64,000 nucleotides of DNA from DASRDZ01 sp035652335 (GTDB lineage: Bacteria; Chloroflexota; Dormibacteria; Aeolococcales; Aeolococcaceae). The DNA is taken from assembly GCA_035652335.1 (NCBI GenBank), contig DASRDZ010000044.1:1-64000 (forward strand). The letters are read 5' to 3'. Under the pieces are notes generated by a model. That model had not been told where the DNA came from and did not search any database. It worked only from the letters and a program-made list of their open reading frames with translations. Below are positions 1-8,109 of this stretch, piece by piece. How positions within the stretch are numbered: the stretch's first letter is position 1; each line of letters starts with the position of its first letter. The position numbers were made by a program, and so were the translations under genes.

Positions 1-299
1 GCGACGCGGGCGAGGCAGAGCCGTGGCCGATCGGGGCGCGCCTGCACGGTGCGCGTCTCCTGGAACGTCTCGGCCAGGGCGGTCGCCAGCTCGCGGGCCG
101 CGTACCAGACCCCCACCGGTCCGGCGGCGTGGGGATCGAGCCGCGCCAGCGCCGCTGGCGAGACCCGCGGACCGTCCCATGGCAAGGGGTGCGCGCCCGC
201 AGAGGGATAGATCCGGAACAGCGGCGACCCGTGCAGCTCCACCACCTCCTCCGGCTGGAGGGGCGGAAGCGTCGTCGGAGGTGGGGTCAGCGACTGCAC
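1..299 (-). CDS. RES-domain toxin, C-terminus cut by window edge
   Basis: This is the toxin half of a type II toxin-antitoxin pair; studied RES proteins (MbcT, Res) degrade or modify NAD+. The first 99 codons are visible from a GTG start 18 bases after the antitoxin stop. The translation shows the hallmarks of the N-terminal half of a RES domain: an Arg in LFRIYP, the HPLPWDG stretch, a Tyr in GVWYAA and a Glu in ALAETFQE. The gene runs off the left edge, so the C-terminal conserved Ser cannot be checked. It follows the antitoxin directly on the same strand, the usual order for Xre-RES modules. The family call rests on motif recognition, not on an alignment. Confidence 0.8.
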   Translation of the reverse strand, partial: MQSLTPPPTTLPPLQPEEVVELHGSPLFRIYPSAGAHPLPWDGPRVSPAALARLDPHAAGPVGVWYAARELATALAETFQETRTVQARPDRPRLCLARV

Positions 300-317
300 C
301 GCCTGCCGCCCGGCCGG

Positions 318-965
318 CTAGGGGATGGAGGCCGCGCGGCGGGCCAGCCGCTCGGGCTCCTCCGCCGTGTGGCCGGAGAGCAGCCAGGTGCGCACCGGCA
401 TGCCGCCCAGCTCCTCGCGCGGGAGGACGAACCATCGCTCCACGGCCACGGGATGGAGCAGTCCCAGGTCGAGGGCGCCGATGACCCGGGCCAGCCCGGG
501 GAGCAGCCCGCCCTCGTCGGCGAACTGGAACCGGGGGATGCGCAGGTCGCCGCTCACCTTGACGGCGAGCAGCTGCCCCTTGGAGACCAGCTGGCGGACC
601 CGGCCCGGGCTGACACCGGCCCGCTCGGCGGCCTCGGCGGTGGTCAGCGCCGTGCCGGTGAGACGGGCGTAGTCGGCCACGCCGCCGGCGAAGGCGGCGC
701 CGGCGTCCCCCTCCAGCTCGGGGTCCTCGGGATCGATCTCCGCCGAACGAAGCGCCTCGACCTCGGCCTCGCTGAGACCGGTCCCCGCGGCGGGCATGGC
801 GCCCACGGCGCCGAGGCCGGCCACGGTCTCGGCGAAGGCCTCGGTGAGTCGCTCCACGGTCTGGGCGTCGAGGAGTCCCGCATCGAGTGCGTCGCGGATG
901 GCCTGGTCGATCCGCGCGAGGGCCTGGTCGTGGACGGCGTCGACATCGGCCGCTTGCGTTGCCAT
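318..965 (-). CDS. Xre/MbcA-like antitoxin of RES toxin
   Basis: This is the predicted antitoxin and autorepressor, 215 aa. The middle carries a helix-turn-helix (LTTAEAAERAGVSPGRVRQL) and a wing with RIPRFQF. The C-terminal part (GLLPGL... HPVAVERWF... LGGMPVRTWL) matches the toxin-binding region of MbcA/Xre-type antitoxins. An in-frame start further upstream (1001) exists, but it would put a palindromic operator inside the gene, so the ATG at 965 is chosen. The RES gene follows on the same strand. In known systems the antitoxin binds its own promoter, and the palindrome at 976-1008 fits that. The pairing is inferred from adjacency and motifs. Confidence 0.78.
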   Translation of the reverse strand: MATQAADVDAVHDQALARIDQAIRDALDAGLLDAQTVERLTEAFAETVAGLGAVGAMPAAGTGLSEAEVEALRSAEIDPEDPELEGDAGAAFAGGVADYARLTGTALTTAEAAERAGVSPGRVRQLVSKGQLLAVKVSGDLRIPRFQFADEGGLLPGLARVIGALDLGLLHPVAVERWFVLPREELGGMPVRTWLLSGHTAEEPERLARRAASIP

Positions 966-975
966 GCTCAGCACA

Positions 976-1008
976 CTAGCGCAAGCAAGCGAAGCTAGCA
1001 AGCGCTAG
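976..1008. promoter_or_regulatory. palindromic operator of the Xre-RES module
   Basis: Immediately upstream of the antitoxin ATG, perfect 7-base arms CTAGCGC (976-982) and GCGCTAG (1002-1008) flank a centre that contains GCTAGC (994-999). Stacked CTAG-centred palindromes 10 bases from a start codon look like an autoregulatory operator. Binding is inferred. Confidence 0.5.
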
Positions 1009-1018
1009 CAGGGGATCG

Positions 1019-1951
1019 TCACGCCTTGGCGTAGGAGTGGAGCCCGGCGATCCAGAGGTTGACCGCGTAGAGGGTGAAGAGGATGGCCACGAATCCCACC
1101 GCGGTGATCGCCGCCGCCCGCTTCTCGCGCCACCCGTAGGTGACCCGGGCGTGCAGGTAGATGGCGAAGATCACCCAGGTGATGAAGGCGAAGGTCTCCT
1201 TGGGGTCCCAGCCCCAGTAGCGGCCCCAGGCGTGCTCGCCCCAGATCGCCCCGCAGATCACCCCGAAGGACCAGATCGGGAAGCCGAGCATCACGAAGCG
1301 GTAGCTCCACTCGTCGAGCCGCCGCGCCTCGGGGAGGACCCGCGTCAGGGTGCGGGCGAAGGCCAGCGAGCGCGAGCCGCCGGTGACGCCGCCGCCGACA
1401 GAGACCGGCGTGCCGCCCGGGGTGCGTGCCGCAGCGCGTGTGGCGGTGTGCCCGGAGACGCGCTCGTCCGCCCAGCGCCGGGCCAGGTAGAACATGGCGA
1501 AGAAGAAGGAGAAGGTGAGGATCCCCGAGGACGTCGCCATGGCGGTGACGTGGATGGTCAGCCAGTAGCTGTGCAGCGCCGGCACCAGGTTGCCGGGCGG
1601 CACGTAGAGCATGTAGGCGACACCCAGCAGGGCGATGGCGATGACCATCGCCGGGATGCCCACCAGCCGCACCCTGGCGCGCAGGGCGAGCACCAGGAAG
1701 GTGGTGACGACGATGAAGGAGATCGCCGTCGAGTACTCGTACATGTTGCCCAGCGGCCAGTGGCCCGCCTCCAGGGCGCGGGTGACGATGGAGGCGAGGT
1801 GGAAGGGCCAGCCGAGCACCACCGCGGCGACGCCGATGTCGGCGACGACCTTGCGGCGCAGGGGGAGGTAGACGACGAAGCTGAGCAGGGCCACCAGGTA
1901 GGCGGCCACCGCGACCCAGAAGAGCGCCAGCGAGAGAGGCGTCTGGCTCAT
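1019..1951 (-). CDS. ccsB: c-type cytochrome biogenesis protein CcsB/ResC
   Basis: This integral membrane protein (310 aa) is the CcsB half of the system II (ResB-ResC) haem delivery and ligation machinery for c-type cytochromes. It has several hydrophobic helices, a WPLGNMYEY segment near residue 65, the histidine segment HSYWLTIHV near 127, and the tryptophan-rich haem-handling signature RYWGWDPKETFAFITW in the last third. Length fits the family. No ResB or thioredoxin-like partner lies in the window, so the rest of the system must be elsewhere. The Gly/Ala/Thr-rich stretch around residues 165-195 is a variable loop between helices. Confidence 0.93.
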   Translation of the reverse strand: MSQTPLSLALFWVAVAAYLVALLSFVVYLPLRRKVVADIGVAAVVLGWPFHLASIVTRALEAGHWPLGNMYEYSTAISFIVVTTFLVLALRARVRLVGIPAMVIAIALLGVAYMLYVPPGNLVPALHSYWLTIHVTAMATSSGILTFSFFFAMFYLARRWADERVSGHTATRAAARTPGGTPVSVGGGVTGGSRSLAFARTLTRVLPEARRLDEWSYRFVMLGFPIWSFGVICGAIWGEHAWGRYWGWDPKETFAFITWVIFAIYLHARVTYGWREKRAAAITAVGFVAILFTLYAVNLWIAGLHSYAKA

Positions 1952-1990
1952 GCGCGGGGCAGTATAGGGTTTTCACCCCAAGCCCCTGGC

Positions 1991-2476
1991 TCAGGCGAGC
2001 AGCATGTCCTCGACGTCGAGCCGCGCCGCCACCTCCGCCTCGAGGCGCTCCACCAGGCGGTCCATCGCCCGCTCCCCGTCGGCGACGTTGCGGGCCTCGA
2101 CGAGCAGGCGGTCGACGGCGCGCCCGATCAGGCCGCCGGGGACGTCGTAGTCGACGTGGACGGTCACCCGGGTGCGCCGGGCGCTGAGCGGCAGGTACTC
2201 GCTGACGATGCGCGCGCGGAGCCCGCCGTCGGTCTCCCACACGAAGCGGCGCCCGGGCTCGATCTCGCGGACGGCGGCGTGGCCGGCGAAGTCGACGCCG
2301 TACATGCGGTAGCGCCAGAGGTAGCGGTCACCGACCTGCGGCGCGCCGGGTCCGGCCTCGCGCCGGCAGACGATGACGTTGGTCCAGTGCTGCGGGGATC
2401 GCTCCAGGTCGGTGTGGTACGCGAAGACCTCGTCGATCGGGCAATAGATGTCGCGCGACAGCGAGAGAGTCGTCAT
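1991..2476 (-). CDS. SRPBCC (polyketide cyclase/START-like) family protein
   Basis: This 161-aa soluble protein has the helix-grip pattern of the SRPBCC superfamily. It opens with a beta strand (TLSLSRDIYCPIDEVFAYHTDLERSPQ), where the conserved 'P.deVf.y..D.e..p.W' pattern is recognisable. Alternating strands follow, and the C-terminal amphipathic helix is rich in Glu and Arg. Members bind small hydrophobic ligands or act as cyclases; the substrate cannot be read here. It sits downstream of the AAA+ ATPase on the same strand with a 100-base gap and upstream of ccsB, with no functional link visible. Confidence 0.8.
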   Translation of the reverse strand: MTTLSLSRDIYCPIDEVFAYHTDLERSPQHWTNVIVCRREAGPGAPQVGDRYLWRYRMYGVDFAGHAAVREIEPGRRFVWETDGGLRARIVSEYLPLSARRTRVTVHVDYDVPGGLIGRAVDRLLVEARNVADGERAMDRLVERLEAEVAARLDVEDMLLA

Positions 2477-2576
2477 GCGGTGGCCCCTCTGCCAATTCCG
2501 TGTCGGGACAGCAGGATGGCACGCCGTGGGCGCGCTGTACAGGGGGTTTGCACCCCCCGCCGCGTGGTGCCTTCCC

Positions 2577-3962
2577 TCAGCGCCCCTCGCCCTGCACGAA
2601 GTAGGCGCGCACCGCGGCGTCGAGCGAGCGGCGGTCGAACACCGGCTCGCGGTCGCGGTACCAGGCGGCGCTGACGATGTACGCCATCAGGTCGCGGGGG
2701 TGGACCCCGCGCAGCGGGCGCCGCGCCTTGCGGTAGTGCTCCTCGATCAGCCAGTCGAGCACCGCCTCGTCGCAGGCGACGCCCTGGCGGTCGCAGGCCA
2801 TGTGCCAGATCTCGCGGTACTGCGCGACGGTCGGCTCGGGCACGTGCACCTTGAAGCGGATGCGGCGCAGGAAGGCCTCGTCCATCAGCGACTCGGGACG
2901 CAGGTTGGTGGCCAGCAGCAGCGAGGTGGTGAAGGGGACCTCCAGGGTGGTGCCGACGCGCGGCAGGTTGAGGAAGTCGACCCCCTTGCTGAGCGGCACG
3001 ATGAGCCGGTTGAGCAGCTCCACCGCGGGGATGCGCGTCTGCCGCCCGAAGTCGTCGATGAAGAACACCCCGCCGTTGGCCTTGAGCTGCGCCGACGCCT
3101 CGTAGAAGCCCATCCGCGCGTCGAAGCTGAGCTCCAGCGTGTGCGCGCCCAGCTCGCCGCCGACGTGCACCTGCGGACGCTCGACCACCACCCAGCGCCG
3201 GTCGTGCGCGGGCAGGTCGGGGATGCTCACCGGGGTGTGGTGGATGGGGTCGAAGAACCGGATGATCTCGCCGTGTGCCCAGATCGCCCGGGGCACGGCG
3301 ATGGGTGGCCCCAGCAGGCGGGTGACCGACTCGGCGATCGACGTCTTGCCGTTGCCCGGCGCGCCGTAGAGGAACACCGCCTGGCGGCCGTTGAGCGCCG
3401 GGCCGAGCGCGTCGAGCACGGTCTCGTCGAGCACCAGGTGCTGCAGGCTGCGGCACACCTCGGCCTCGTGGACGCGGTGCTCGCCGGTGGCCTGCTGGCG
3501 CGCCACCGCGCAGTAGACGTCGAAGCTCACCGGCATGGGACCTGCGTACTGGTTGACGTCGAGCAGCTCGCGGGCGCGGTCGCGGCCCTGCTGGGTCAGC
3601 GACCACTGCACCGAGCTGAGCACGCTGTCCTCGGTGATCGCCTCGCCCTTGGGCAGGCCGCCCGACATGCACCAGCCGGCGTCGCTCAGGGTGCGGAGGA
3701 TCGGCTCGACGAGGCGGAAGGGCAGGCAGAGATGCTCGGCCAGCTCGCGCCCGCGCATGGCGCCGCGGAAGTAGAAGGACTTCAGCGCGATGTCCAGGGC
3801 GACGTGCAGGGGCACGCGCAGGTCGGCCTCGGACCGTGGTGGCGGCGGCAGCGGGGGGCTCAGCGGGACGGTCGGGTGGGGAGCTTCGGAGACGGGCACG
3901 GGGTCGATCCTCCCATTGCGCCCCGGCCGCGACTGAGGGCTTTGCAGCTTTGTGTTCGGCAT
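2577..3962 (-). CDS. AAA+ ATPase with N-terminal winged-helix-like domain
   Basis: This 461-aa protein starts with a proline-rich leader (about 1-45). A winged-helix-like segment follows (about 60-105; GAMRGRELAEHLCLPF... ILRTLSDAGW), then a AAA+ module with Walker A GAPGNGKTS at 200-208, Walker B VFFIDDF at 299-305, and an arginine-rich sensor region after ATNLRPESL. The role is unknown; such ATPases remodel or activate partner proteins. The ATG at 3962 is preferred over an in-frame TTG at 3992, because the TTG lies in a perfect dyad that looks like an operator. The gene is divergent from the glycosylase gene at 4002. No partner membrane or secretion genes are nearby. Confidence 0.75.
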   Translation of the reverse strand: MPNTKLQSPQSRPGRNGRIDPVPVSEAPHPTVPLSPPLPPPPRSEADLRVPLHVALDIALKSFYFRGAMRGRELAEHLCLPFRLVEPILRTLSDAGWCMSGGLPKGEAITEDSVLSSVQWSLTQQGRDRARELLDVNQYAGPMPVSFDVYCAVARQQATGEHRVHEAEVCRSLQHLVLDETVLDALGPALNGRQAVFLYGAPGNGKTSIAESVTRLLGPPIAVPRAIWAHGEIIRFFDPIHHTPVSIPDLPAHDRRWVVVERPQVHVGGELGAHTLELSFDARMGFYEASAQLKANGGVFFIDDFGRQTRIPAVELLNRLIVPLSKGVDFLNLPRVGTTLEVPFTTSLLLATNLRPESLMDEAFLRRIRFKVHVPEPTVAQYREIWHMACDRQGVACDEAVLDWLIEEHYRKARRPLRGVHPRDLMAYIVSAAWYRDREPVFDRRSLDAAVRAYFVQGEGR

Positions 3963-3972
3963 GTGGGGGGGG

Positions 3973-3992
3973 TTGTGCCAGGGCTGGCACAA
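3973..3992. promoter_or_regulatory. perfect 8+8 dyad between divergent genes
   Basis: TTGTGCCA (3973-3980), spacer GGGC, TGGCACAA (3985-3992) form a perfect inverted repeat between the divergently transcribed AAA+ ATPase and the YcaQ-type glycosylase gene. Its second arm ends 9 bases before the GTG at 4002. It is probably a dimeric repressor site controlling one or both genes. No cognate regulator is identifiable. Confidence 0.5.
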
Positions 3993-4001
3993 TCAGCCGC
4001 C

Positions 4002-5186
4002 GTGACCGGAGCCGCCCTTTCGCTGAGTGCGGCGGAGGCGCGGCGGCTGGCGCTGCGGGCCCAGGGCCTGCTGGGCGCGGGACCGGCCGGCAGGCCGGAG
4101 CGGCGGGTGCGGGCGATGCTGGAGACGGTCGGCGCCGTCCAGCTCGACACCATCTCCGTGCTGGCGCGCTCCCACGAGCTGGTGGCCTACGCGCGGCTCG
4201 GAGCCGTCGGCCGGCCGGCTGTGGAGCGCGCCTACTGGGGCGGCGGCGCCTTCGAGTACTGGGCCCACGCCGCCTCGGTGCTGCCGCTGGAGATGTGGCC
4301 CCTCTTCGCCGGCAAGCGGCGGCGCTACCGCGAGCGGGTGCGGATCTGGGGCGCGACCATCGCGCCCGAGGTGCGCGCCGAGGCGCTGGCGCGCGTGCGC
4401 GACGGCGGCCCGCTCACCGCCAGCGAGCTGGGCGGCGCGCGCAAGGGCGGCCCGTGGTGGGACTGGTCGCCGCTCAAGGTCGCCGTGGAGCAGCTCCTCG
4501 CCGAGGGCGAGGTCGCCTGCGTCACGCGGCGCGGCTGGAAGCGCGTCTACGACCTCGCCTCACGGGCCATCCCCGCCGAGCTGCTGCGCGACGACCTGAG
4601 CGACGACGAGTGCGCCGCGGCGCTCTGCAACCAGGCGGCGCTGCGGCTCGGCGTGGCCACCGCCGCCGACATCGGCGACTACTTCCGGCTGCCACCGGAG
4701 GCGCTGCGCGCTGGGCTGCCCGCGGCGGGGCTGGTCGAGGTGCAGGTCGACGGCTGGGGACGGGCGCCCGCGTTCGCGCATCCGTCCTGGGTTGCCACGC
4801 ACGAGGCCGGGGTGCGCGGCCGGTACCGCACCACGCTGCTCTCGCCCTTCGACTCGCTGATCTGGTTCCGGCGGCGCACCGAGCGGATCTTCGGGGTGAA
4901 GCCGCCGCTGGAGCTGTACGTCCCGGCGGCGCGGCGGACCCACGGGTACTTCTCCATGCCGCTGCTCAGCGGCGGACGCCTGCAGGGGCACGTCGACCCC
5001 GCTCGGGCCGGACGGACGCTGGTGGGGCGCCACGTCGCGCTCGACTCGGCGGCGGCGGTGGAGCCGATGGCGGACGCGCTGGTCGAGGCGGCGTCGTGGG
5101 TGGGATGCGACGCCGTCGCCGTGGAGCGGGTGTCGCCACCGGGCTTGCGGAGCGCGCTGGACCGCGCGTTGCGGGCGGTCGTCTGA
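4002..5186 (+). CDS. YcaQ/AlkX-like winged-helix DNA glycosylase
   Basis: This 394-aa protein is recognisable as the HTH_42 (YcaQ/AlkZ) family of DNA glycosylases, which excise bulky or interstrand-crosslinked alkylated bases. The N-terminal LSLSAAEARRLALRAQGL and the QLD triplet at Gln47-Asp49 match the Q-x-D catalytic motif of the AlkX branch (AlkZ has Q-x-Q). The following segments (ISVLARSHELVAYARLG, FEYWAHAASVLPLEMWP) are typical of the tandem winged-helix fold, and so is the C-terminal SPFDSLIWFRRR. The GTG start is the only sensible one after the dyad. The gene is divergent from the ATPase gene and stands alone. Substrate preference is inferred from the motif only. Confidence 0.85.
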   Translation: MTGAALSLSAAEARRLALRAQGLLGAGPAGRPERRVRAMLETVGAVQLDTISVLARSHELVAYARLGAVGRPAVERAYWGGGAFEYWAHAASVLPLEMWPLFAGKRRRYRERVRIWGATIAPEVRAEALARVRDGGPLTASELGGARKGGPWWDWSPLKVAVEQLLAEGEVACVTRRGWKRVYDLASRAIPAELLRDDLSDDECAAALCNQAALRLGVATAADIGDYFRLPPEALRAGLPAAGLVEVQVDGWGRAPAFAHPSWVATHEAGVRGRYRTTLLSPFDSLIWFRRRTERIFGVKPPLELYVPAARRTHGYFSMPLLSGGRLQGHVDPARAGRTLVGRHVALDSAAAVEPMADALVEAASWVGCDAVAVERVSPPGLRSALDRALRAVV

Positions 5187-5194
5187 GGACGCGC

Positions 5195-5713
5195 CTAGCT
5201 GTGCTTCCCGGACAGCTCGCGGCCGATGCGGCGGAAGAGCGGCGCGCCCCAGACGCCCATCGACAGCACCGCGCCGAACACCGCCGCGGCGTCGACGCTC
5301 TTGCGTCCCTGCCTGGCCCAGTAGACGTCCTGCAGGGTGAGCCAGAGGGCGAACTCGTCGAGGGTCAGCGCCGAGGCGACGCCGTAGGCGGTCGAGGTGA
5401 CCCGCGAGGCCCGCGCCTGGCCGGGGTGCTGGGTGCCGAAGAGGAGCAGCCAGAGGTAGCCGATGCCCAGCAGCCCGCCGATGCCGAACACCATGTGGTG
5501 GAGGTGGCGGCCGCCGATGGAGAGGTTGCGGAACGGCCCCACCTCGGCGCGGATGGCGTGGGTGATGGCGCGGGCCACGCCGAAGCCGGCGAAGAAGCCC
5601 ACCGAGCCGAGGAACATCCGCTCACGGCGCGGGTCGGTGGCGATCTCCTCCCGGTACATCCGCCCCGGCGAGAAGCTGCCCTGGTCGGGACGGGCCGAGG
5701 CCTGCGCTGCCAT
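5195..5713 (-). CDS. conserved integral membrane protein with HLHH motif
   Basis: This 172-aa protein has a soluble N-terminus (about 40 residues, RRER-rich). Three or four hydrophobic helices follow (MFLGSVGFFAGFGVARAITH; HHMVFGIGGLLGIGYLWLLLFG; YGVASALTLDEFALWLTL; AAVFGAVLSMGVWGAPLF). The loop motif GGRHLHHMVFGI and the acidic TLDEFALW segment recall a family of conserved actinobacterial-type membrane proteins of unknown function. Clustered His and acidic residues could hold a metal, which is inference. It converges on the glycosylase gene with 8 bases between them and lies 5 bases downstream of the LacI gene, so it may be co-transcribed with it. Confidence 0.7.
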   Translation of the reverse strand: MAAQASARPDQGSFSPGRMYREEIATDPRRERMFLGSVGFFAGFGVARAITHAIRAEVGPFRNLSIGGRHLHHMVFGIGGLLGIGYLWLLLFGTQHPGQARASRVTSTAYGVASALTLDEFALWLTLQDVYWARQGRKSVDAAAVFGAVLSMGVWGAPLFRRIGRELSGKHS

Positions 5714-5718
5714 GCCCC

Positions 5719-6786
5719 TCAGTCTGCCCGACGCGCGCGGCCGCCTTCAGGAGGCGGGCGCCGGGCGGGCCTGGTGGCGTCCGGGCCCGCCGAGGAGCCG
5801 CGCACCACCAGGCGCGGAGCCAGGGTCAGCGAGGCGACGTCCTCGTCCGGCTTCTCGATGCGGCGCAGGATCATGCTCGCCGCGGCGCGGCCCATCTCCA
5901 CGGTGCGCTGGTCGACCGAGGTGAGCGAGAGGGTGCGCCAGGCCGCCATCGGGGTGTCGTCGTAGCCGACCACGCCGACGTCGCCGGGCACGCGCCTGCC
6001 CAGCTCGAGGGCGGCGGCGATGACCGCGGCGGCCATGACGTCGTCGATGGCGAAGACGGCGTCGGCGCCGGCGCGGAGCAGGTCGAGCGCGGCGACGAAG
6101 GCGTCGTCGTAGCGCAGCGAGCGGGCGGCGCGGTCGAGCTCCCCGGCCAGGGTGACCCCGGCCGCGGCCAGGCCCTGGACGAAGCCGGTGCGACGGTCCA
6201 GCTCCGGCGCCATCGACGGGCCGGCGTGGAGGATGGCCGGGCGCCGGTAGCCCGCAGCGACGAGGTGCTCGGCGGCAAGCCTCCCGCCGGCGACGTTGTC
6301 GGAGCTCACCGACGGGACGCCGGGGCAGCGGTCGACGGCGACCACGGGGATGGGCAGGGAGGCGAGCACGGCCGGGTCGTGCGGCACGGTGGCCAGCAGG
6401 CCGTCGACGTGGCGGTCGACGAGGCGCTGGGCGAGGACGGACTGGCGCTCCACCTCGCCGTCCATGTCCGCCAGCAGGTAGGTGTAGCCGAAGTCGTGGA
6501 GGGTCTCGTCGACGCCGCGGGCGAGCTGGCCGAAGAAGGGGTTGGTCAGATCGCCGACGATCAGGCCGACGGTGAAGGTGCGGCGCAGGGAGAGGCCGCG
6601 GGCCAGCGGGTTGGCCCGGTAGGCCAGGCGGCTGGCGGCGCGCTCGACGCGCCGGCGGGTCGGCGCGCTGATCCGGGGGTCGCCGCTCAGGGCGCGCGAG
6701 GCGGTCGAGGTGGACACCTTGGCCAGGGCGGCCACGTCACGGAGGCGGGCCCCGGAGGTCAGCTCGTCCCCGCGTGCAGGCGGCAT
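5719..6786 (-). CDS. LacI-family regulator, probable L-rhamnose repressor
   Basis: This is a 355-aa transcription factor. The N-terminal LacI helix-turn-helix (VAALAKVSTSTASRALSG) and hinge helix (RLAYRANPLARGL) precede a periplasmic-binding-protein-like effector domain (TFTVGLIVGDLTNPFF; the canonical VDR and SSDN segments; DVGVVGYDD). It is divergent from rhaI across 133 bases holding two LacI-type operators, so it most likely represses the rhamnose genes and itself until a rhamnose-derived ligand binds. A third, near-identical operator lies in front of the GH78 rhamnosidase. ATG 6786 is chosen; another ATG at 6798 adds four residues. The effector identity is inferred from context. Confidence 0.9.
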   Translation of the reverse strand: MPPARGDELTSGARLRDVAALAKVSTSTASRALSGDPRISAPTRRRVERAASRLAYRANPLARGLSLRRTFTVGLIVGDLTNPFFGQLARGVDETLHDFGYTYLLADMDGEVERQSVLAQRLVDRHVDGLLATVPHDPAVLASLPIPVVAVDRCPGVPSVSSDNVAGGRLAAEHLVAAGYRRPAILHAGPSMAPELDRRTGFVQGLAAAGVTLAGELDRAARSLRYDDAFVAALDLLRAGADAVFAIDDVMAAAVIAAALELGRRVPGDVGVVGYDDTPMAAWRTLSLTSVDQRTVEMGRAAASMILRRIEKPDEDVASLTLAPRLVVRGSSAGPDATRPARRPPPEGGRARRAD

Positions 6787-6808
6787 CGCCCGAATCATAG
6801 CCGCGGGC

Positions 6809-6824
6809 GTGCAACGTGTTGCAC
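6809..6824. promoter_or_regulatory. LacI-type operator O1, LacI side of the promoter
   Basis: GTGCAAC-GT-GTTGCAC is an inverted repeat with perfect 7-base arms, 23 bases upstream of the LacI gene start. Its arms match those of the operators at 6869 and 27201. Its centre lies 59 bases from that of O2, suggesting paired binding or looping. Confidence 0.7.
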
Positions 6825-6868
6825 AGCGCCGGCTCGCTGGCATCAGCGGCGGCTCGGTGGTACGATCC

Positions 6869-6882
6869 TGCAACCGCTTGCA
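6869..6882. promoter_or_regulatory. LacI-type operator O2 in the rhaI promoter
   Basis: TGCAA-CCGC-TTGCA is a classic LacI-family half-site pair with a central CG, 37 bases upstream of the rhaI ATG. It is identical at all 14 positions to the core of the operator before the GH78 gene at 27201-27218. Confidence 0.72.
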
Positions 6883-6919
6883 CAGCGCAGGCCCAGCACG
6901 CCCGCCAGGGAGCGACCGG

Positions 6920-8107
6920 ATGAGCATCGACTTCGACGAGGCCCGACTGCGCGCCGTCCTCGACGCCTTCGTGGTCGAGCTGCCCTCCTGGGGCTTCAGC
7001 AACACCGGGACGCGCTTCCGCGTCTTCCCCCAGCCGGGCACGCCGCGCGACACCCTGGAGAAGCTCGACGACGCCGCCACCGTGCACCGTTACACCGGCG
7101 CCGCGCCGCTGGTGTCGCTGCACATCCCCTGGGACCGCGTCGACGACTACGCCGCGCTGAGCGCCCACGCGACCGAGCGCGGACTGCGCCTCGGCGCCAT
7201 CAACAGCAACACCTTCCAGGACGAGGACTACCGACTCGGCAGCCTGGCCCACCCCGACGCGGCGGTGCGCGCCAAGGCGATGCGGCACATGCAGGAGTGC
7301 TGCGAGATCGTCGCCGCCACCGGCGCGCACGCGCTCAAGGTTTGGCTCGGAGATGGCACGAACTACCCGGGCCAGGACGACTTCCGCAGCCGCAAGCACC
7401 GCCTCATGGACGCCCTGCGCGCGGTGCACGACCAGCTCCCCGAGCCGGCGCGGCTGCTCGTCGAGTACAAGTTCTACGAGCCGGCCTTCTACCACACCGA
7501 CATCCAGGACTGGGGCATGGCCATGCTGCTGGCGCGCCACGCCGGTGAGCGCGGCCGCGTGGTCGTCGACCTGGGGCACCACGCGCACGGCGTCAACATC
7601 GAGCAGATCGTGGCCATCCTCCTCGACGAGGGGGTGCTCGGCGCCTTCGACCTCAACGACCGCAAGTACGGCGACGACGACCTCATCGCCGCCAGCGTCA
7701 ACCCGTACCAGCTCTTCCTCATCTTCAACGAGCTGGCCGGCGCGGGACTGGAGTCGAGCGCCGCCGGCGCCTGCGCGCGCGGCATCGCCTACATGGTCGA
7801 CCAGGCGCACAACATCGAGCCCAAGGTGCCGGCGATGATCCGCACCGTCACCACCCTGCAGGAGCACTGGCTGAAGGCCTGCCTGGTCGACCGCCCCGCA
7901 CTGCAGGCGGCGCAGCAGGCGGGCGACATCGTCGGCGCCAACGAGTGCCTCAAGGACGCCTACGACACCGACGTCCGCCCCCTGCTGGCGCGCTGGCGCG
8001 AGGCGCGCAACCTCCCCGCCGAGCCATTGCGCGCCTACCTCGCGAGCGGCGAGGCCGAGGCGCGGGCGCAGGCGCGGCGGGAGGGCGTCCCGGCAGGCTG
8101 GGCGTAG
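6920..8107 (+). CDS. rhaI: L-rhamnose isomerase (RhaI type)
   Basis: This 395-aa enzyme converts L-rhamnose to L-rhamnulose, the first catabolic step in the cytoplasm. It is a TIM-barrel xylose-isomerase-like protein of the Pseudomonas stutzeri RhaI type. Metal-binding segments are visible: Glu in LVEYKFYEP, Asp and His in VVVDLGHHAHGVN, and Asp in GAFDLNDRKYGDDD. WGFSNTGTRF near the N-terminus and LKVWLGDGTNYPGQD are also typical. ATG 6920 is supported by a GGGAG ribosome site at 6908-6912. It leads the operon rhaI-rhaB-lutC-lutBA, with rhaB starting 2 bases after its stop. Control by the divergent LacI protein is inferred from the operators. Confidence 0.93.
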   Translation: MSIDFDEARLRAVLDAFVVELPSWGFSNTGTRFRVFPQPGTPRDTLEKLDDAATVHRYTGAAPLVSLHIPWDRVDDYAALSAHATERGLRLGAINSNTFQDEDYRLGSLAHPDAAVRAKAMRHMQECCEIVAATGAHALKVWLGDGTNYPGQDDFRSRKHRLMDALRAVHDQLPEPARLLVEYKFYEPAFYHTDIQDWGMAMLLARHAGERGRVVVDLGHHAHGVNIEQIVAILLDEGVLGAFDLNDRKYGDDDLIAASVNPYQLFLIFNELAGAGLESSAAGACARGIAYMVDQAHNIEPKVPAMIRTVTTLQEHWLKACLVDRPALQAAQQAGDIVGANECLKDAYDTDVRPLLARWREARNLPAEPLRAYLASGEAEARAQARREGVPAGWA

Positions 8108-8109
8108 CC

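Noticed and set aside
3963..3992. TTG start for the AAA+ ATPase at 3992
   Set aside because: It lies in the second arm of a perfect dyad; ATG 3962 leaves the operator outside the gene.
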